A DNA stretch of 64,000 nt, taken from the NCBI GenBank assembly GCA_027924585.1, contig BSBM01000191.1, positions 868,001 through 932,000 on the forward strand, written 5' to 3'. Positions within the stretch are counted from its first letter, which is position 1. Every line of letters begins with the position of its first letter. Below are positions 32,866-44,689 of the stretch, in pieces. The translations under genes were made by a program, and so were the position numbers. The stretch is from Larix kaempferi (taxonomy: Eukaryota; Streptophyta; Pinopsida; Pinales; Pinaceae). The notes beneath the pieces were generated by a model. That model did not search any database, was not told where the DNA came from, and saw nothing but the letters and a program-made list of their open reading frames with translations.

Positions 32866-33430
32866 CACAAGGTGTCGCTCCGTAAGTGTGGGTTGATCAC
32901 GCAATCGTGATGCCATGTTGCAACTGAAACGGTCACACTACCAATATATGAAGGATTGCTGGCTTATCTAACTTTCTAACGGAGTTCAAGGAAAGAGTTT
33001 CCGAACCACAACGATTGCTAGCTTTGGACGAAGCACTGAAGGCTGCTCCAACATGCTGGTGGGCGAAACATAAGGCATCAATTGATGGATGGTCGAAATG
33101 TAGAAGATTGATGATGGTACGCTTCGGCGATACTGAGGTTTACCACACTGGAAAGTATGATGGTCGGAATGATCCTGGTGGTCACTTAATGGAGTGTCAG
33201 CGGTTATGGGTATCGCAACCACGAGATGAGTGGGTCCATGCTTTTATCCATACTTTGGATGAGATGCCGTGATCATGGTACACTGCAGCTGAGTTGCGAG
33301 GAGAAATTTCCACTTAGCTAGAGCTCACAGTGTGTTTTACCCATACATTCAGTTTTGCGGATGTCGATCCAGAGGTCAATAATGCATTGCAGCTCATCCG
33401 TGATGTAATTCTGTAGGTTGTTCCGGTGGC
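32866..33430 (+). pseudogene. G2 gag-like domain between protease and RT
   Basis: Same domain as G1 13482-14096. Visible: EFKERVSEPQRLLALDEALK, WWAKHKASIDGWSKCRRLMM, GKYDGRNDPGGHLMECQRLW, DEWVHAFIHTLDEMP-TGA-SWYTAAELRGEIST-TAG-LELTVCF. A frameshift near 32970 and stops at 33270-33272 (TGA for CGA in G1) and about 33316 (TAG for TGG in G1) break it. The DG--DP--H and R-WY ... TW-EL---F spacing is that of a gag capsid domain. Confidence 0.8.
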
Positions 33431-34480
33431 ATATCCTGTGGATCCGCACATGCACTGCCAGATGCAGTCTCTCATGGAATGCTTCAATATCACTGGTGGG
33501 CCAGAGGATGGTGATGATCCACAGAATGTGAATATCCTGGAATCAGAAGGAAGTCACATTGTGGTACCACCCAATGCACCAAGCGATCCGATCAGTTAGC
33601 TGCTGAAGATCCGCAAGATTAACATTCGGACTTATTTCAGGACTTATTTCAGCGACCTTGCTCCATGAGTTTTAGGACTTATTTCCCACAAATTTTTCTG
33701 ACATGAAGGGGATTCTGGGCGACTTAGGGGAGATGAAGATTCCATTAAAACCAGATGCTAATCCGATCTGAAAGCGACCCTATCAATTGAATCCGCGACA
33801 TAAGGAGAGGGTCAAGGTAGAATTGGATCGCATGTTGGACGCCGGTATCATTGAACTAGTTGAGGAATCGGAATGGATTAGTCCTATGGTGGTACAGGAT
33901 AAGAAGACTAGTGAAGTGCGCATTTGCGTCGACCTTCGGAAGCTAAATGATGCCTGTTTGCATGACCCGTTCCCAACCCCGTTTACTGATGAAGTGCTCG
34001 AAGGTGTGGGTGGCCAGGAGATGTACTCTTTCACAGATGGGTTCTCGGGCTACCATCAGATCCGCATTGCAAAGGAAGATCGCCATAAGACAACTTTCGT
34101 GACCGAATGGGGCTGCTTTCAGTACACTGTGATGCCGTTTGGCTTGAAGAACACACCTGCGATATTTACGTGAGTTGTCGTTGCTGCATTCAAATATTTC
34201 ATTCAGAAGTTTTTGTAGGTATACATGGACAATTGCACGGTCTATGGTTTGGTCCACGATCATCTGGAGAATCTACGGTTGATGTTGGAGCGATGTCGGC
34301 AGCACCAGATATCCCTGAACCTAAAGAAATGTATCTTCTGTGCTCCGTTTGGAATACTGTTAGGTCATATTGTGTGTAAGCAAGGATTGTTGGTCGACCC
34401 AGCAAAGATTGCGCTCATTTTGAGTTTGACACCGCTGACTACTGTTAAGCAATTAAGGGCGACGCTGGGACACATGGGGC
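33431..34480 (+). pseudogene. G2 reverse transcriptase
   Basis: Linker GILGDLGEMKIPLKP, then GIIELVEESEWISPMVVQDK, RICVDLRKLNDAC, SFTDGFSGYHQIRIAKED, YTVMPFGLKNTPAIF, and the active site VYMDNCTVYG at 34216-34245, where the second catalytic Asp of YxDD is Asn. LLGHIVCKQGLLVDPAKI and LGHMGHYRKFIRGYA follow. A TGA in the region of about 34172 and a TAG near 34217 interrupt it. This is the best-preserved RT in the window and places G1/G2 in Ty3/gypsy. Confidence 0.92.
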
Positions 34481-34599
34481 ATTATCGCAAGTTCATCAGG
34501 GGTTATGCTGCGATTACCGCCCCTATGGAGAAGTTGTTGAAGAAGGACGCGATTTTCCAGTGGAGCCCTGAATGTCAGGATAGCTTTGAGACACTAAAG

Positions 34600-35010
34600 A
34601 CGAAGATGGCTTCGGCGCTGATATTAGTATTTCTGGACTGGAGTAAGGAATTGCATGTTCATGTTTATGCCTCATCGATCGCACTGGGAGTGGTATTGGC
34701 CCAGCCCCGAGAGGGGGATCTTAATCACCCCATTGCTTTTTCCAGCCGAAAGTTGTCATCTGTAGAAAGGAACTACACTACTATGGAGAGGGAAGGTCTG
34801 GCGATGGTTTATGCATTGCAGAAGTTTCGTCATTACTTATTGGGAGGCCATTTCAAGATGTTCACAGATCATTCTGCATTGAAATACCTGGTCAATAAGC
34901 CTGTGTTGGGGGGGAATATCTGTCGATGGATACTTATTTTTCAGGAGATTGATTTTGAAGTAATTGTGAAGCCAGGGCGGTTAAATGCTGGCCCGGATCA
35001 TCTCTCACGG
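34600..35010 (+). pseudogene. G2 RNase H
   Basis: Degrades the RNA of RNA/DNA hybrids. Seen: LHVHVYASSIALGVVLAQ (the first catalytic Asp of xDAS is Tyr), REGLAMVYALQKFRHYLLGG (Glu kept), MFTDHSALKYLVNKPV (Asp kept), IDFEVIVKPGRLNAGPDHLS. Same open frame as the C-terminal part of RT (34225-35193). Confidence 0.92.
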
Positions 35011-35189
35011 ATTGAAACAGGAGAGGAGCCAACTAACATTGAAGATGGGTTTCCTGATGCGCAATTATTTAAGGTTGGAGTCGCTGATGAATATTTTGAA
35101 GAAATCATTCAGTTTCTGGTGACAGGTACCGCACTAGAGGAAGTCACCACTAGTCAGAAGAAGCAGTTGGTAGTCAAGGCTGCAGAATT

Positions 35190-36050
35190 CTAGCTAATCA
35201 CAGGAGCGCTATACAAGATGGGTTCCGATGAGATATTGTGACGGTGTGTCTTGCCACATGAACAAGAGCAGATCCTTTCCGAAGCACAAGCAGGAGTGGC
35301 TGGAGGGCACTATGGCGGTCGTGCGACAGCTAGGAAGGTGCTTCGAGCGGGGCTATGGTGGCCTAAGCTGCACAGTGATGCGATAGATTATGCACGGTCC
35401 TGCGATGTTTGTCAGAGAACCAGGAATCCATCCAGGAGGAATGAGATTTCGTTGATGCCTCAGTTGACATTGTAGCCATTTGACAAATGGGTAGTAGATT
35501 TTGTGGGACCTATCAATGCACTAGGTAAGCGCACTGGTGCTAGGTATATCACCACGGCGACAGATTACTTGACCAGATGGGCGGAAGCTGCACCAGTCAT
35601 TGATTGTTCCGCGGTCGCAGCTGCGCGGTTTCTCTTTGACCACATTGCCACTTGCTTCGGCTGCCCCAAGATATTGTTGAGCGATCAAGGCAACCACTTT
35701 CTCAATCGAACCATCAGCGCATTGACGGAGGAGTTGCAGATACAACATAAGAAGAGTACACCTTATCATCCGTAGGCGAATGGCACAATAGAGGCTTTCA
35801 ATAAAATATTGGACCATGCGCTGACAAAGGTGTGCATGTGAGCCACGATGACTGGGATCTAAAAATCCCAACAGTATTGTGGGCCTATCGCACCACATGT
35901 AAAAGGATGACAGGGAAGACACCATTCAAGCGGTTGATCGGTGGTAGGGTAGTGCACCAATAGGAACGAAATGCGGAAGCAGAGAGGCTTATGCCACAAG
36001 TTAGGAGCGGTCCGCGACAAGTGGCAGCGTTGTGACTGGGTCACCTCAGA
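35190..36050 (+). pseudogene. G2 integrase
   Basis: Zinc domain H-H-C-C in HEQEQILSEAQAGVAGGHYGG ... ARSCDVCQR; the core keeps its catalytic acids: [18 protein letters not shown] and TIEAFNKIL. Stops at about 35193, 35238, 35473 and 35773. After WAYRTT (around 35880) the C-terminal domain decays, and the final GPY/LDG block kept by G1 is not found. Confidence 0.88.
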
Positions 36051-37079
36051 AATCATTATGTAGATGAGACTTTTTCCTTTTGGGTAGATATGATCGTTAG
36101 TCGATTCAGATTGTGCGAGAATAACGCACGTTTGGAATAAGGAATACACCGAGGCAGCATGGCCGATGGCACTTGGAGGGATGGTTTGCATGATTGGCAC
36201 GAGGCATCCACCACGACAACATGGCCAAAGGGTCCGGGGGGTGATGCTTCGCACATTTCTTCCCGCAGCGCGATAGACGGGAGTATGATTGCTCCGCCCA
36301 CCTCAGAAGTCCGGCTAATACTCACATGGAGCAGCGGAATATTATGATTACCCTGGAACGTAAGTAGGTGGTGCACAGGATTTCCAAGGCAGACGAATGG
36401 TTGAATGTGATGTATAAATACAGGAACCCGAGGATAGTAAGAGCACAGAGGTTGTTCTAATTAAGAGGGGTTATGTTACAAGAGGGTCAGGCATCTAGCT
36501 AAGTTAGGAATTCCAAGGAGGTTGTGGAAATGATCCATTTCATTTCATGTGGTAGCACACCAGGTTCGCTGAGGGCCCGAACCACAAGTGTACATGAGCG
36601 GTTGGAGAAAGCTGTGCCTCAGGCACTCAGGGGTTACAAGCATGAAGTCTCATCTGATATGTTTAGGCAGTTGGTGATGGTTCAAAGTCTCGTGGTCCTT
36701 GTGACCACACAAAAGGGGGGGTCATAGCCCCCGGGTCCCTGTAACATGTGCTTACTGGTGCGAAACAGATGTGCCAGAACCACTGACTTGTTTTACACCT
36801 TGGCGTTGCTCGAAAAATCCCTCTCTGTCTACAATTGGTCTCTCCAGACTGGAGGATGAGTTTGCAAGGTCCATGACAGTAAGCTGGAACAAGTCCACTT
36901 TTGGGAAAGAAGTACATGACAACGAACAAATGATCAGTATAGTAGAAGGAGCAGGACAACACCATGTGATCCAGACAGCAAGAATAGTTGCAGAACGATA
37001 TTTTCGTCGTAGTAAAGTGAAGACCACATAATACACCATGTCCAGTTGACGTGGCTCGAGGGCGAGCCACAAGATTGTG
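36051..37079 (+). other. G2 remnant of the accessory region
   Basis: No long conserved frame. The last 90 bases match G1: tacaccatgtccag(c/t)tgacgtggctcgaggg(t/c)gagccacaagatt, and the preceding codons (AERYFRRSKVKTT-stop-YTMSS) resemble the end of the G1 accessory ORF. Most of that ORF is therefore deleted here. Confidence 0.6.
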
Positions 37080-37088
37080 TTGGGGGCC
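37080..37088 (+). other. G2 polypurine tract
   Basis: TTGGGGGCC immediately before the 3' LTR, identical to G1. Confidence 0.75.
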
Positions 37089-37926
37089 TGTTGGCAGGCA
37101 GTTTGGTATGGAAGAATCGCAGCATCGCCGATGCTGGGACACGTAAGAAGAGGTCACGGAAGGAAGAAGGATGCACTATTTTATGTATTTTTTGAGTCGT
37201 TTGTACCGCAGAATGTGGGTTTTTGGGTCATTGGACCATATGAGATGTAATTTTGAGCTAATTGTACCGCAGTAGGCAGGTTTTTGGGTCATTTGGACCG
37301 TTTCAGTTAGATTTTGGGTCATTGGTCCAGGAGTCGATTAGGAATTTGTTAGTAAGTGGACAAGCATTGTAAAGGCGGAAGCCTATATATATAGAAAGAA
37401 AGTTGTAGGTAGGAGAGGAGAGAGGGAGAGAGAGAGATCTTGGAGATGCATTTTTTGCATATGTGCTGAGATCAAGTGATATCGCTAAGATCTGGTTCTA
37501 CAAGGATGTTGTATCAGGGTTTTTCTGAAGTAATATGATATGACGAAACTATTTGGTGAAATTCCCTGTGTACCTTTTGTGTTAAATGCATATTGTGATG
37601 ATTTCTTGCTAAACATAATCTTTTTATACTTGTCACGATGAATGTCTTTGATGAATAGTGCTATGAATACAATTGATGATTATCTTGAATGTATAGATTT
37701 GTTTAGATGCTGCAATAGGTTGAGTAATTATTGCCGCAATCATCCTCCTTCATTCGACGAAAACATGGTTCTATCCACTCTCCCTTGATCGCCTCGGGTG
37801 AGACCTCATCTTCTTTGCAGGTGTTGCTAGGCAGGGTAAAACCTGTCTGGTCCGGTGCTCAGGGAGATCGCGGTGGGTTGGTGTCAACAGTGATGGGAAC
37901 CCCTGTCGACTGGATCTGAGTCAACA
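37089..37926 (+). repeat. G2 3' LTR
   Basis: 838 bp, about 95% identical to 28571-29408; followed by target duplication tggca (37927-37931). Confidence 0.95.
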
Positions 37927-38700
37927 TGGCAGTATCCTTCCTTACAAACAAGTTGAACTAGAAGAAGGTTTGAAAAATCTAGTGTTCTATCTAAAACCAA
38001 ATGCTTACTCAAATATGTATTAGACCTATTTGATAGCCAAGGTGGATAAAAGGGTATCAATTTGGTACTGTAATCAATGGTTTTCAAGGGGTGGGAATAC
38101 AAAATTGGTTAAGCCAATGATTGAGGATATTTTAGTTTATTAGATGTCCCTAGCTTGGATCCTAAAGGGGGTACATCAACATTTGAGAATGATAATGATA
38201 TTCATATTTAATTGGGTGGGGTGTTAGTATAAAAAGGTAATCTTGGGTCAAATATCAAAGGTTGTATGTGCCAAAATCCTTATGTGGTTAGGGAATTAGA
38301 AATATTTTCCATTTTTAGAAGGTGTTGATAGTGAATAGAGCTTGGAAGCTCATATAAGATAAGTGTTTGTGGTGGAAAGTTGTTTTTTAGAAGTATATTT
38401 TCCTAAATACACTCGATAATTAGCTAAGGAAACCTTAAAAACATTTTCATAATGTGTTTATTATTTGGAAGGTTGTTGTTCATACATTCCCTTTGATTGG
38501 GTAAGACTTTGCTTGGACTGTTGGAAATGGGAATAGTACTAGGTTGTGGGACAAACAATGAGTGGGTTATGGTTGAGAGTATAATATTCTAGTTCATATA
38601 TATGAACACTTGAGGGATAAGGGTTATTATAAGCTTTCGCAAATAGAATATCTAGAAACACTTCCATTTTGAGCAAGAGCTTGCGGTTAATTGTTGCCAA
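37927..38700 (+). pseudogene. LINE ORF2, part right of G2
   Basis: Continues the LINE protein after RT: SILPYKQVELEEGLKNLVFY, AKVDKRVSIWYCNQWFSRGG, NTKLVKPMIEDILVY-TAG-MSLAWILKG. The two TAG codons at the usual Trp positions look like decayed TGG. Later, around 38500-38570, a weak G-GNS-RLWD block resembles the region after the RT of plant L1 elements. End uncertain. Confidence 0.7.
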
Positions 38701-38849
38701 GATTGGTTTAAAAAATGAACAAGCTCATGTTGAAGGAATTTTGTTGGAAAGACGGATAGATCTAAATTATTAACTAAATAATCTTGTGCAATTCGTAAGT
38801 CACTTATTCTGTAAGAGATATATCCAGTTTTTTAGATGATAATACGTAC

Positions 38850-39085
38850 TTGTTCATGGTTCTATCTCTAGCATTGTTATAGTTGGTCCCACTACCAAAT
38901 GTTCATTATTCCACTAGCTTTGTTCAAGGTTCCATATATGGTTCCACCACCTTGTAACCATTACTCATGGTTTCACCAAACATTGTTCATGGTTCTATAA
39001 ATAGTGCTCATTGTTCCACCAACAATTCCCTTGGTTTGATAATAATTGCTCATGGTTCCACCAACAATGCTCATGTTTCCATTAA
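38850..39085. repeat. Degenerate 'gttcatggttccaccaacaa' repeats
   Basis: About eight imperfect copies of a unit of roughly 25-35 bases with gttcatggtt / tgctcatggttccaccaacaatg. Non-coding. Confidence 0.55.
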
Positions 39086-40630
39086 CTTTATTAATTTGTT
39101 TTCTATTTGATTAAGATCATGTTTAGGTTCTTATTATTATATTTATATAACTAATTTTTGGGATATGATCAACATATATGAAAATCAATTCCTAAAAGAG
39201 CATACATCATACGACAATGGTTGTAAGATAGGTATGCCATGCATGTCAAAGTACATAAATGTGAAGAATATTGTTTATTATAAATACTTCTACATAACTT
39301 ATTGTCCAGTTCTAGGAGAATGCAAATTTTAGGGTGGTAAAAGGTGATGAAGGTCGTAACTACTTCTATTATTTTGCCCTCGAATGTAATGGTCTACATC
39401 GTAGTAGGTGTCATTATTTTAATAACCATACGGTAAAGGTCCATTCATAGGATCCAATAACATTACTGTTAGTGCACAACTGAGACCAAAGTATAGGGTT
39501 AGATCAGAGTCATTTCTAAAAAAAGAATGAGATCAAAATAATTACAATATAGAATACCAAGTGAAGAAGAAGAGAAAGGGAACATAGAATGTTGTAATTC
39601 GAGATGATATGAATTCGAAAGGAGGTACAAATAAATATATATCGACTTTCATATATTTTTATGCTCTCACTACCTTGTTCATGAGAATTTTTTCACATAT
39701 ATTTGTTGTTTATAAGTTCATTGTTATCAATTATTGGTTTCTCGCCAATGGTCTCATTTCGTAGTTGCATGGTTGTTTGCAAGCCCGCCCCATATCCTTG
39801 AGTACTCAACCAAGCGATAGAGATGAAGTCTTCTGGAAAAGGTACTTCGAGTTCCCTTTGACTACTTGGCATCGGGTTTAATCTTTGGGATGTTGAAAAT
39901 ATGGCATCGACCATCGTTGGTTTCATCCAAACGAGTTCCTTATGTTGGCTTATTTTTATTGATGGAGTTGTAATAGTTCCAGGGTTTAATCCTATGTACT
40001 TTTTGGGATCATTCCCCATATTTATGTATATAATTTTTACATTGATAATAATAGTTTTTTTTTCGTCTCATGCAAATTGTCATCTCTGTTTGATTAACTT
40101 ATTGTTCTTCTTATTGTTCCATCGTATTTTGTATAGCTTCATTGTATCTTTTTTTACAGGTTCCAACCCTTGGTTAGGTTGAAATATCAAATGGTTTTTG
40201 AAGTATTAAAAGGCCAAAGCCTCAAATCATATGTACAACCTCCTTTTCTTAAATGAACGGTGTGGCCATGAACTGTGTGTGTAAACCAAAATCACCCTAT
40301 CTAGATTTCCCCGATGTTACTATTCGTGGCATGTTATGTGGCCATTTGTATTTTGGGCTTGTCCCACTTGTATTGTTATTTATGTATGTAATCAAAACTT
40401 GGATCTATTAATTTTGTTTCCTTTCCATTATATTTCCTACAGGGTCTCTTTCTTCCTGAGTGCATACTCTACTCAAACATGAACTACGATTCTTGTATGT
40501 ATTTATTTGTAAATATATATTGTCTACAAAGTGTTATTGGAGGAGGTAGTTGACCTAGTGGAGTACATTATTTAGAATGATCAATGGATGCCATGGAGGC
40601 TTGTGATGGAGTGGTGCTTGGGTAGCTACA
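39086..40630. other. No gene seen
   Basis: AT-rich, with short frames on both strands (up to 108 codons, 40019-39693 minus) showing no known domain. Confidence 0.4.
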
Positions 40631-40689
40631 TTACCTTTGAGTCATTATTGTGCAAACATCACCATTGGGGCATGGCAATTGCACTCTAG

Positions 40690-41258
40690 AGTGAACACCT
40701 CACTTGTGTTCGCCTATTTGACTCAATCTAGTGATCAAATACCCAACACTGATGAAGGGAAGGGAAATCTTAGAAGGTATCTCTCATCTTCCCATGCTCT
40801 CATTATTTTTTATGACATGGATCATATTCAACAATTGGATGCATTGCTTTTACTTGCAATTAAGGATTTCCTTTTAATTTTTATGACATCTCACAATAAG
40901 GATGTTCTCACATGCTCAAACATCCCACAATCATCCATTTACATGTTAAGAGGCCTCAAACCACATCACTCCCACGAGTTCTTTTACTTGCATGCGGTCA
41001 ACTAGCCTGATCATGCTGTAGGATTTGACAAATTAGTTGAAACATTTTTCAAGGCCTGCCATGGATTTCCATTATCTCTTAGAGTGATTGGGGTGCTTCT
41101 TCTGGGAAGAAGGATTCAAATAATTGGAAAGTGCAATTGCACAAAATCTCCAAAATACTTCCCTAGGATATACAAAGTAGCTCAAATTAACTATGACGCT
41201 CTTAGTAAAGACAACAAGCATATAATATTAAACATTGCCACACAGTTAAGGCCTTAAG
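40690..41258 (+). pseudogene. TIR-NBS-LRR (TNL) resistance gene relic, NB-ARC part
   Basis: The plus strand reads TDEGKGNLRRYLSSSHALII then FYDMDHIQQLDALLL (kinase-2 motif, normally LDDVDH), FLLIFMTSHNKDVL (RNBS-B, normally LITSRDKDVL), HSHEFFYLHAVN-TAG-P, KACHGFPLSLRVIG (GLPL motif) and NYDALSKDNKHIILNIA (the YDAL..E...LDIA block). GKKDSNNWKVQLHKISKILP is in a different frame, so two frameshifts lie between 41110 and 41190. The stop at about 41006 stands where TNLs have Gln-Pro. P-loop, TIR and LRR parts are not found. The acidic DD of kinase-2 is lost. The wording, including SSSHALII.DD.DH..QLDALL, is like conifer TNLs as I know them. It lies inside the borders of G3, so it arrived there secondarily or was captured. 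Confidence 0.82.
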
Positions 41259-41259
41259 A

Positions 41260-43980
41260 ACATATTCAACACTTCGATCCAAGAGTGCAAAACACAATTT
41301 AGCAATACTATATCTCCATATAAGATCAATACAAAGAGACACCATAGTTTTCTAAGCTCGGTTGATAAAAATAAAATATGCAGTGGTGAGTCACATTCGA
41401 CCAAGGATATACAAAAATTCCAAAGGGTTGGACACGTTTGTACAACATAAGACATCACCATACCATATTTATTAGCTAATAAGTTTCCCTAGAACGAGAT
41501 TACATTTTTATCATTGGTTGGTATCTTCTCTCCTTGAATTGTTGTAAGGTGTGGGGTTATTTGAAGTGAATTATTGTGATATTTCCGATGTTGTTTTATA
41601 CTTTAAATTACAACAATCCTAAAGATGAAAATTTTAGGTCTAAGATTCAAGAAACCTTGTAGGAAAAGCTGAATCAATTTTTCATTAAAGTATCAATTCC
41701 CAAAAATTTCAAACAAGATACATCATGCAAGTTTTAACTTGGAAAACCCCCATATATCTAGCACGAGCAAACTTGGCATTTACCACTCAATCAATCAAGG
41801 TCATTCTCATAAAATAATCAAGAATGCCTACGAATAGAATGTAGATCTATTTAATGGTCTTAACATGTGAATATATTATTATCCTTTTTTTTGTATGGGA
41901 GTATGAGTGAGAGATTGACAAGATTTATTCTTTTGTGATTTATTTTTACAAGCATATTTAGTATATGCATTCAAACTATTATGACAAAACTACTCGGTGC
42001 ATGTACATTCAAAGGATTTATGAAATTTCCTTTGAATTATTTATCAAGTGAATAATGCCAATGACATATTACTAAATAAACTTATCCAACATGAAATCCA
42101 CACATAAAACATCATTTAAGCCAACCAACTAATTAATATTTACAAATGTTATACATGTAGAATATAAGTCAATATGGCATTTCCAATTATCACTATAATT
42201 GAGTTATTAAAAACGCATAATAGCTAGTAAAAAGTGCATTGAACCAATATGCTATTTGTAAGCATTGCAACTTATCATAATATTTAATATTTTTGAGGAT
42301 TAAATATGGACAATTTAATGTTTTGAGGATTACAACATGCTTATATAGATATTATTGAACACAGAGAAGCTTTTTGTATACATCTCACACTAGATATATC
42401 TCATTCACTTTTTTGACTTAAACTATTAAATTACCATCAATTTCACGTATTCACTTTTTTGACTTGAAACTATTAAATTACCATCAATTTCACTACATTT
42501 TGTATTAGCTTAATCTTTTTCTACCAACTAAAATACATACTACATTTGACATTTCTAAATGTAAATGACAAATGTATATTCAACATTTTTTTTTATATTA
42601 ATCATTTTTAACTAAGCATGTAACTTCAATGAAATGTGTGTGGGTATCATATTTAGAAATGGAAAGGATATCTACATTTAACATAAAAAGATATAGATAA
42701 CTAATATATGGTTTGGTATGGAACTATTTTAAACATTAAGATGAAGAGAGATAAATTATGTATTAGTTGTGGGAAACTAGATATTTTCAAACAAGGTAAA
42801 CATAAATAAAAATAAGCTTTATATTTATGAATTGACTTTTCTAATAAAAATGAAAAAATAAATATTAAATGATGTATAAAAAATATTAATAATTTTTTTT
42901 AATAATTAATCAAAATTAAACTACAAAAATTAATCCATTCAAAACAAGAAAACTAAATTTCAAAAAAATGAACATTTATTTGAAAAATGTTAATAGCTAA
43001 ATTTAAAACCTTTAAATACATTTTACAACTCATTTAAAATTTTACTCTTTTAAATACATTTTACAATTCATTTAAGATTTTTGCAATACCTCTTATAAAC
43101 CAATATAAAACTCTTCTCTATCAAGAATTTTCTGCCATAATAAAACAAATATAGAGTCCTAAAGAGAATAAAACTTGGCTTATTCGTAAGCAAATATAAA
43201 GCTCCTCTTCCTCTTTAAATGAATAAGTATGGAATTTAACTCTTAACAACCATAAGAAAAAGAAATAGCTCTTGGCTTTTTATGAACAAATATATAGTTT
43301 GTTTTTAAATAAACATAGGACAACCCTCAACTTTCGTCTTGACTCTCAATCAAACAATCATAAAATTGAGTTTGAAATATATAAAATATAAGAGTTCTTG
43401 ACTCTTAAAGATTAATATACTAGGATCTACCCTTCAACTATAGGATTCTAAAACCTTAGCTTTCAATCATAAAAATACGTACTTAATTAGCACTCGATTT
43501 AGACCAATATACATTTTTTTTATAGTGGTAAGGAGTGAATTGATCCTTACATATTATAAAGGTTTTGTACTCTCAAAGAGAGCCACTATAGCTTCTACAC
43601 TTTGAGATAAAGGGTTTAAATGGAACACGGTTCTTTTTATTTTTAATGGAAGAATTCTCCATTCGTTCTAGTAAATGGGACTAGATGTGTGGCTGCAGCT
43701 TAGCTCAGTTTCTCAGCTATTAATTATTAATAGAACAATTAGAATATAAAAGAGTTATGTCTTTCTCACGGAAGAATAAAATAAAATATAACTGAAGGTA
43801 GGGGAATCAACATTCAAATAGAGTAACTCTGCAAGCTGCACAACTACAATAAAATATTATGGGAATAAAATCACAAAGGTTGACTCGTCGCAAACAAGTC
43901 GCCCTTCACCAAAGGTTAAATAAAGTATATTTCAAAGGAGTCGACTTCGCCCTTCTGCCGATTTAAAGATTTGAATGAAT
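41260..43980. other. No gene seen; very AT-rich
   Basis: Small tandem duplications occur (about 47 bp at 42404-42498 with attcacttttttgactt; about 32 bp at 43010-43080 with aaatacattttacaa.tcattta). No coding or element signature. One minus frame at 41461-41246 (71 codons) is unassigned. Confidence 0.45.
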
Positions 43981-43985
43981 AAGTA

Positions 43986-44309
43986 TTGAATAAGCTTTAT
44001 TACAAATATAGAGCCATAATAACATTTTTCTGGCCTTCCTGCTGCAACGACACTCTGGTTTTTAAATCTATGAACTTTTCTCCCAAGCATTTTGGATTTT
44101 GGCTATCTGGACACTTGCAACCTTCTTTTAACATTTTTCAACACTCCTTCCATGAAGTCTTCGAGGAACTGCAACTTGCGCTGAATATGAGGGGAAGGTT
44201 GCAGGGTTCGAAACCGCTTCAAGGCACTACAAGAAACCGGTCTTCATACCAAACAGTAAAAAAAAAACATAAAACATGTTTGAACAATGCCGAGGAACTA
44301 AATATCTAA
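43986..44309 (+). other. Open frame of 107 codons, unassigned
   Basis: Open but without known domain; no relative in the window. It ends 36 bases before the inverted-repeat arm. Possibly a chance frame. Confidence 0.15.
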
Positions 44310-44344
44310 AAAATCAATACACGCATTGAATAAACTAAGAGAAG

Positions 44345-44680
44345 CAATCACGGCATCTCCATTTTGGATGGAGGTTGCGATTTTCTGCAGAGAGAAAAGC
44401 TTGACATGTTACATAGTCCACCATTCACAGGTTAAAAAACCAACGAATGCCGCGCTCAAATTCACTCAATTTGAATTTTGAATTTCCCTCCTAATGATAT
44501 TGATAGTAGGTAAAGGTGTTATCGAAATTCAGTAAATTCAAAATTTAAATTTATCTCCCGAATCTAGATTCAATTTATGTGATGCATGATCATGATGAAT
44601 GGCATCGCGATGCTATGGAACAGTCATGCATATCTCACACTGTTTTCGCGGTGGAAGGAGGACGACCAGTCGTTTTACCT
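44345..44680. repeat. Inverted repeat, right arm (partner 24755-25095)
   Basis: Plus-strand copy of the start region of the G3 accessory ORF, including atgatcatgatgaatggcatcgcgatgctatggaac. It has a deletion of about 20 bp relative to the left arm and similarity ends at gtggaaggaggacgac. The corresponding frame (NGIAMLWNSHAYL) is still readable on the plus strand. Confidence 0.88.
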
Positions 44681-44689
44681 AAATATGTA

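Larger units (their letters stand above)
28571..37926 (+). mobile_element. G2: Ty3/gypsy LTR retrotransposon, plus strand, target duplication TGGCA
   Basis: Two 838-bp LTRs (28571-29408 and 37089-37926), TGTTG...CAACA, with tggca at 28566-28570 and 37927-37931. By eye the LTRs differ at about 43 sites (about 95% identical), so it is younger than G1. Order: LTR, tRNA-Glu-type primer site, ORF1, gag with five knuckles, protease, gag-like domain, RT, RNase H, integrase, about 1 kb of non-coding DNA, polypurine tract, LTR. It is a relative of G1. It lies within the LINE RT gene. All long frames are broken; RT and RNase H each lack a catalytic Asp. Confidence 0.96.
27740..38700 (+). mobile_element. 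L1-type LINE relic, interrupted by G2
   Basis: The plus strand carries plant L1-type RT motifs on both sides of G2. Left: NSIIIALIPKYHNPYTFEEC, NYIYKIISNIIARRFNRILS, then LGRGLNKVCPFSTLLFLLDV, a decayed catalytic site FVNEYLF (for F-DD-L-F) and EKSSISF. Right (from 37932): KVDKRVSIWYCNQWFSRGGN, LVKPMIEDILVY, MSLAWILKGV and a late block around WKWE/GNSTRLWDK. Removing G2 and one TGGCA copy restores a continuous frame across the junction (DYYG|SILPYKQVEL). Many stops and frameshifts. No 5' end or poly-A tail was located; limits are approximate. Confidence 0.82.
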
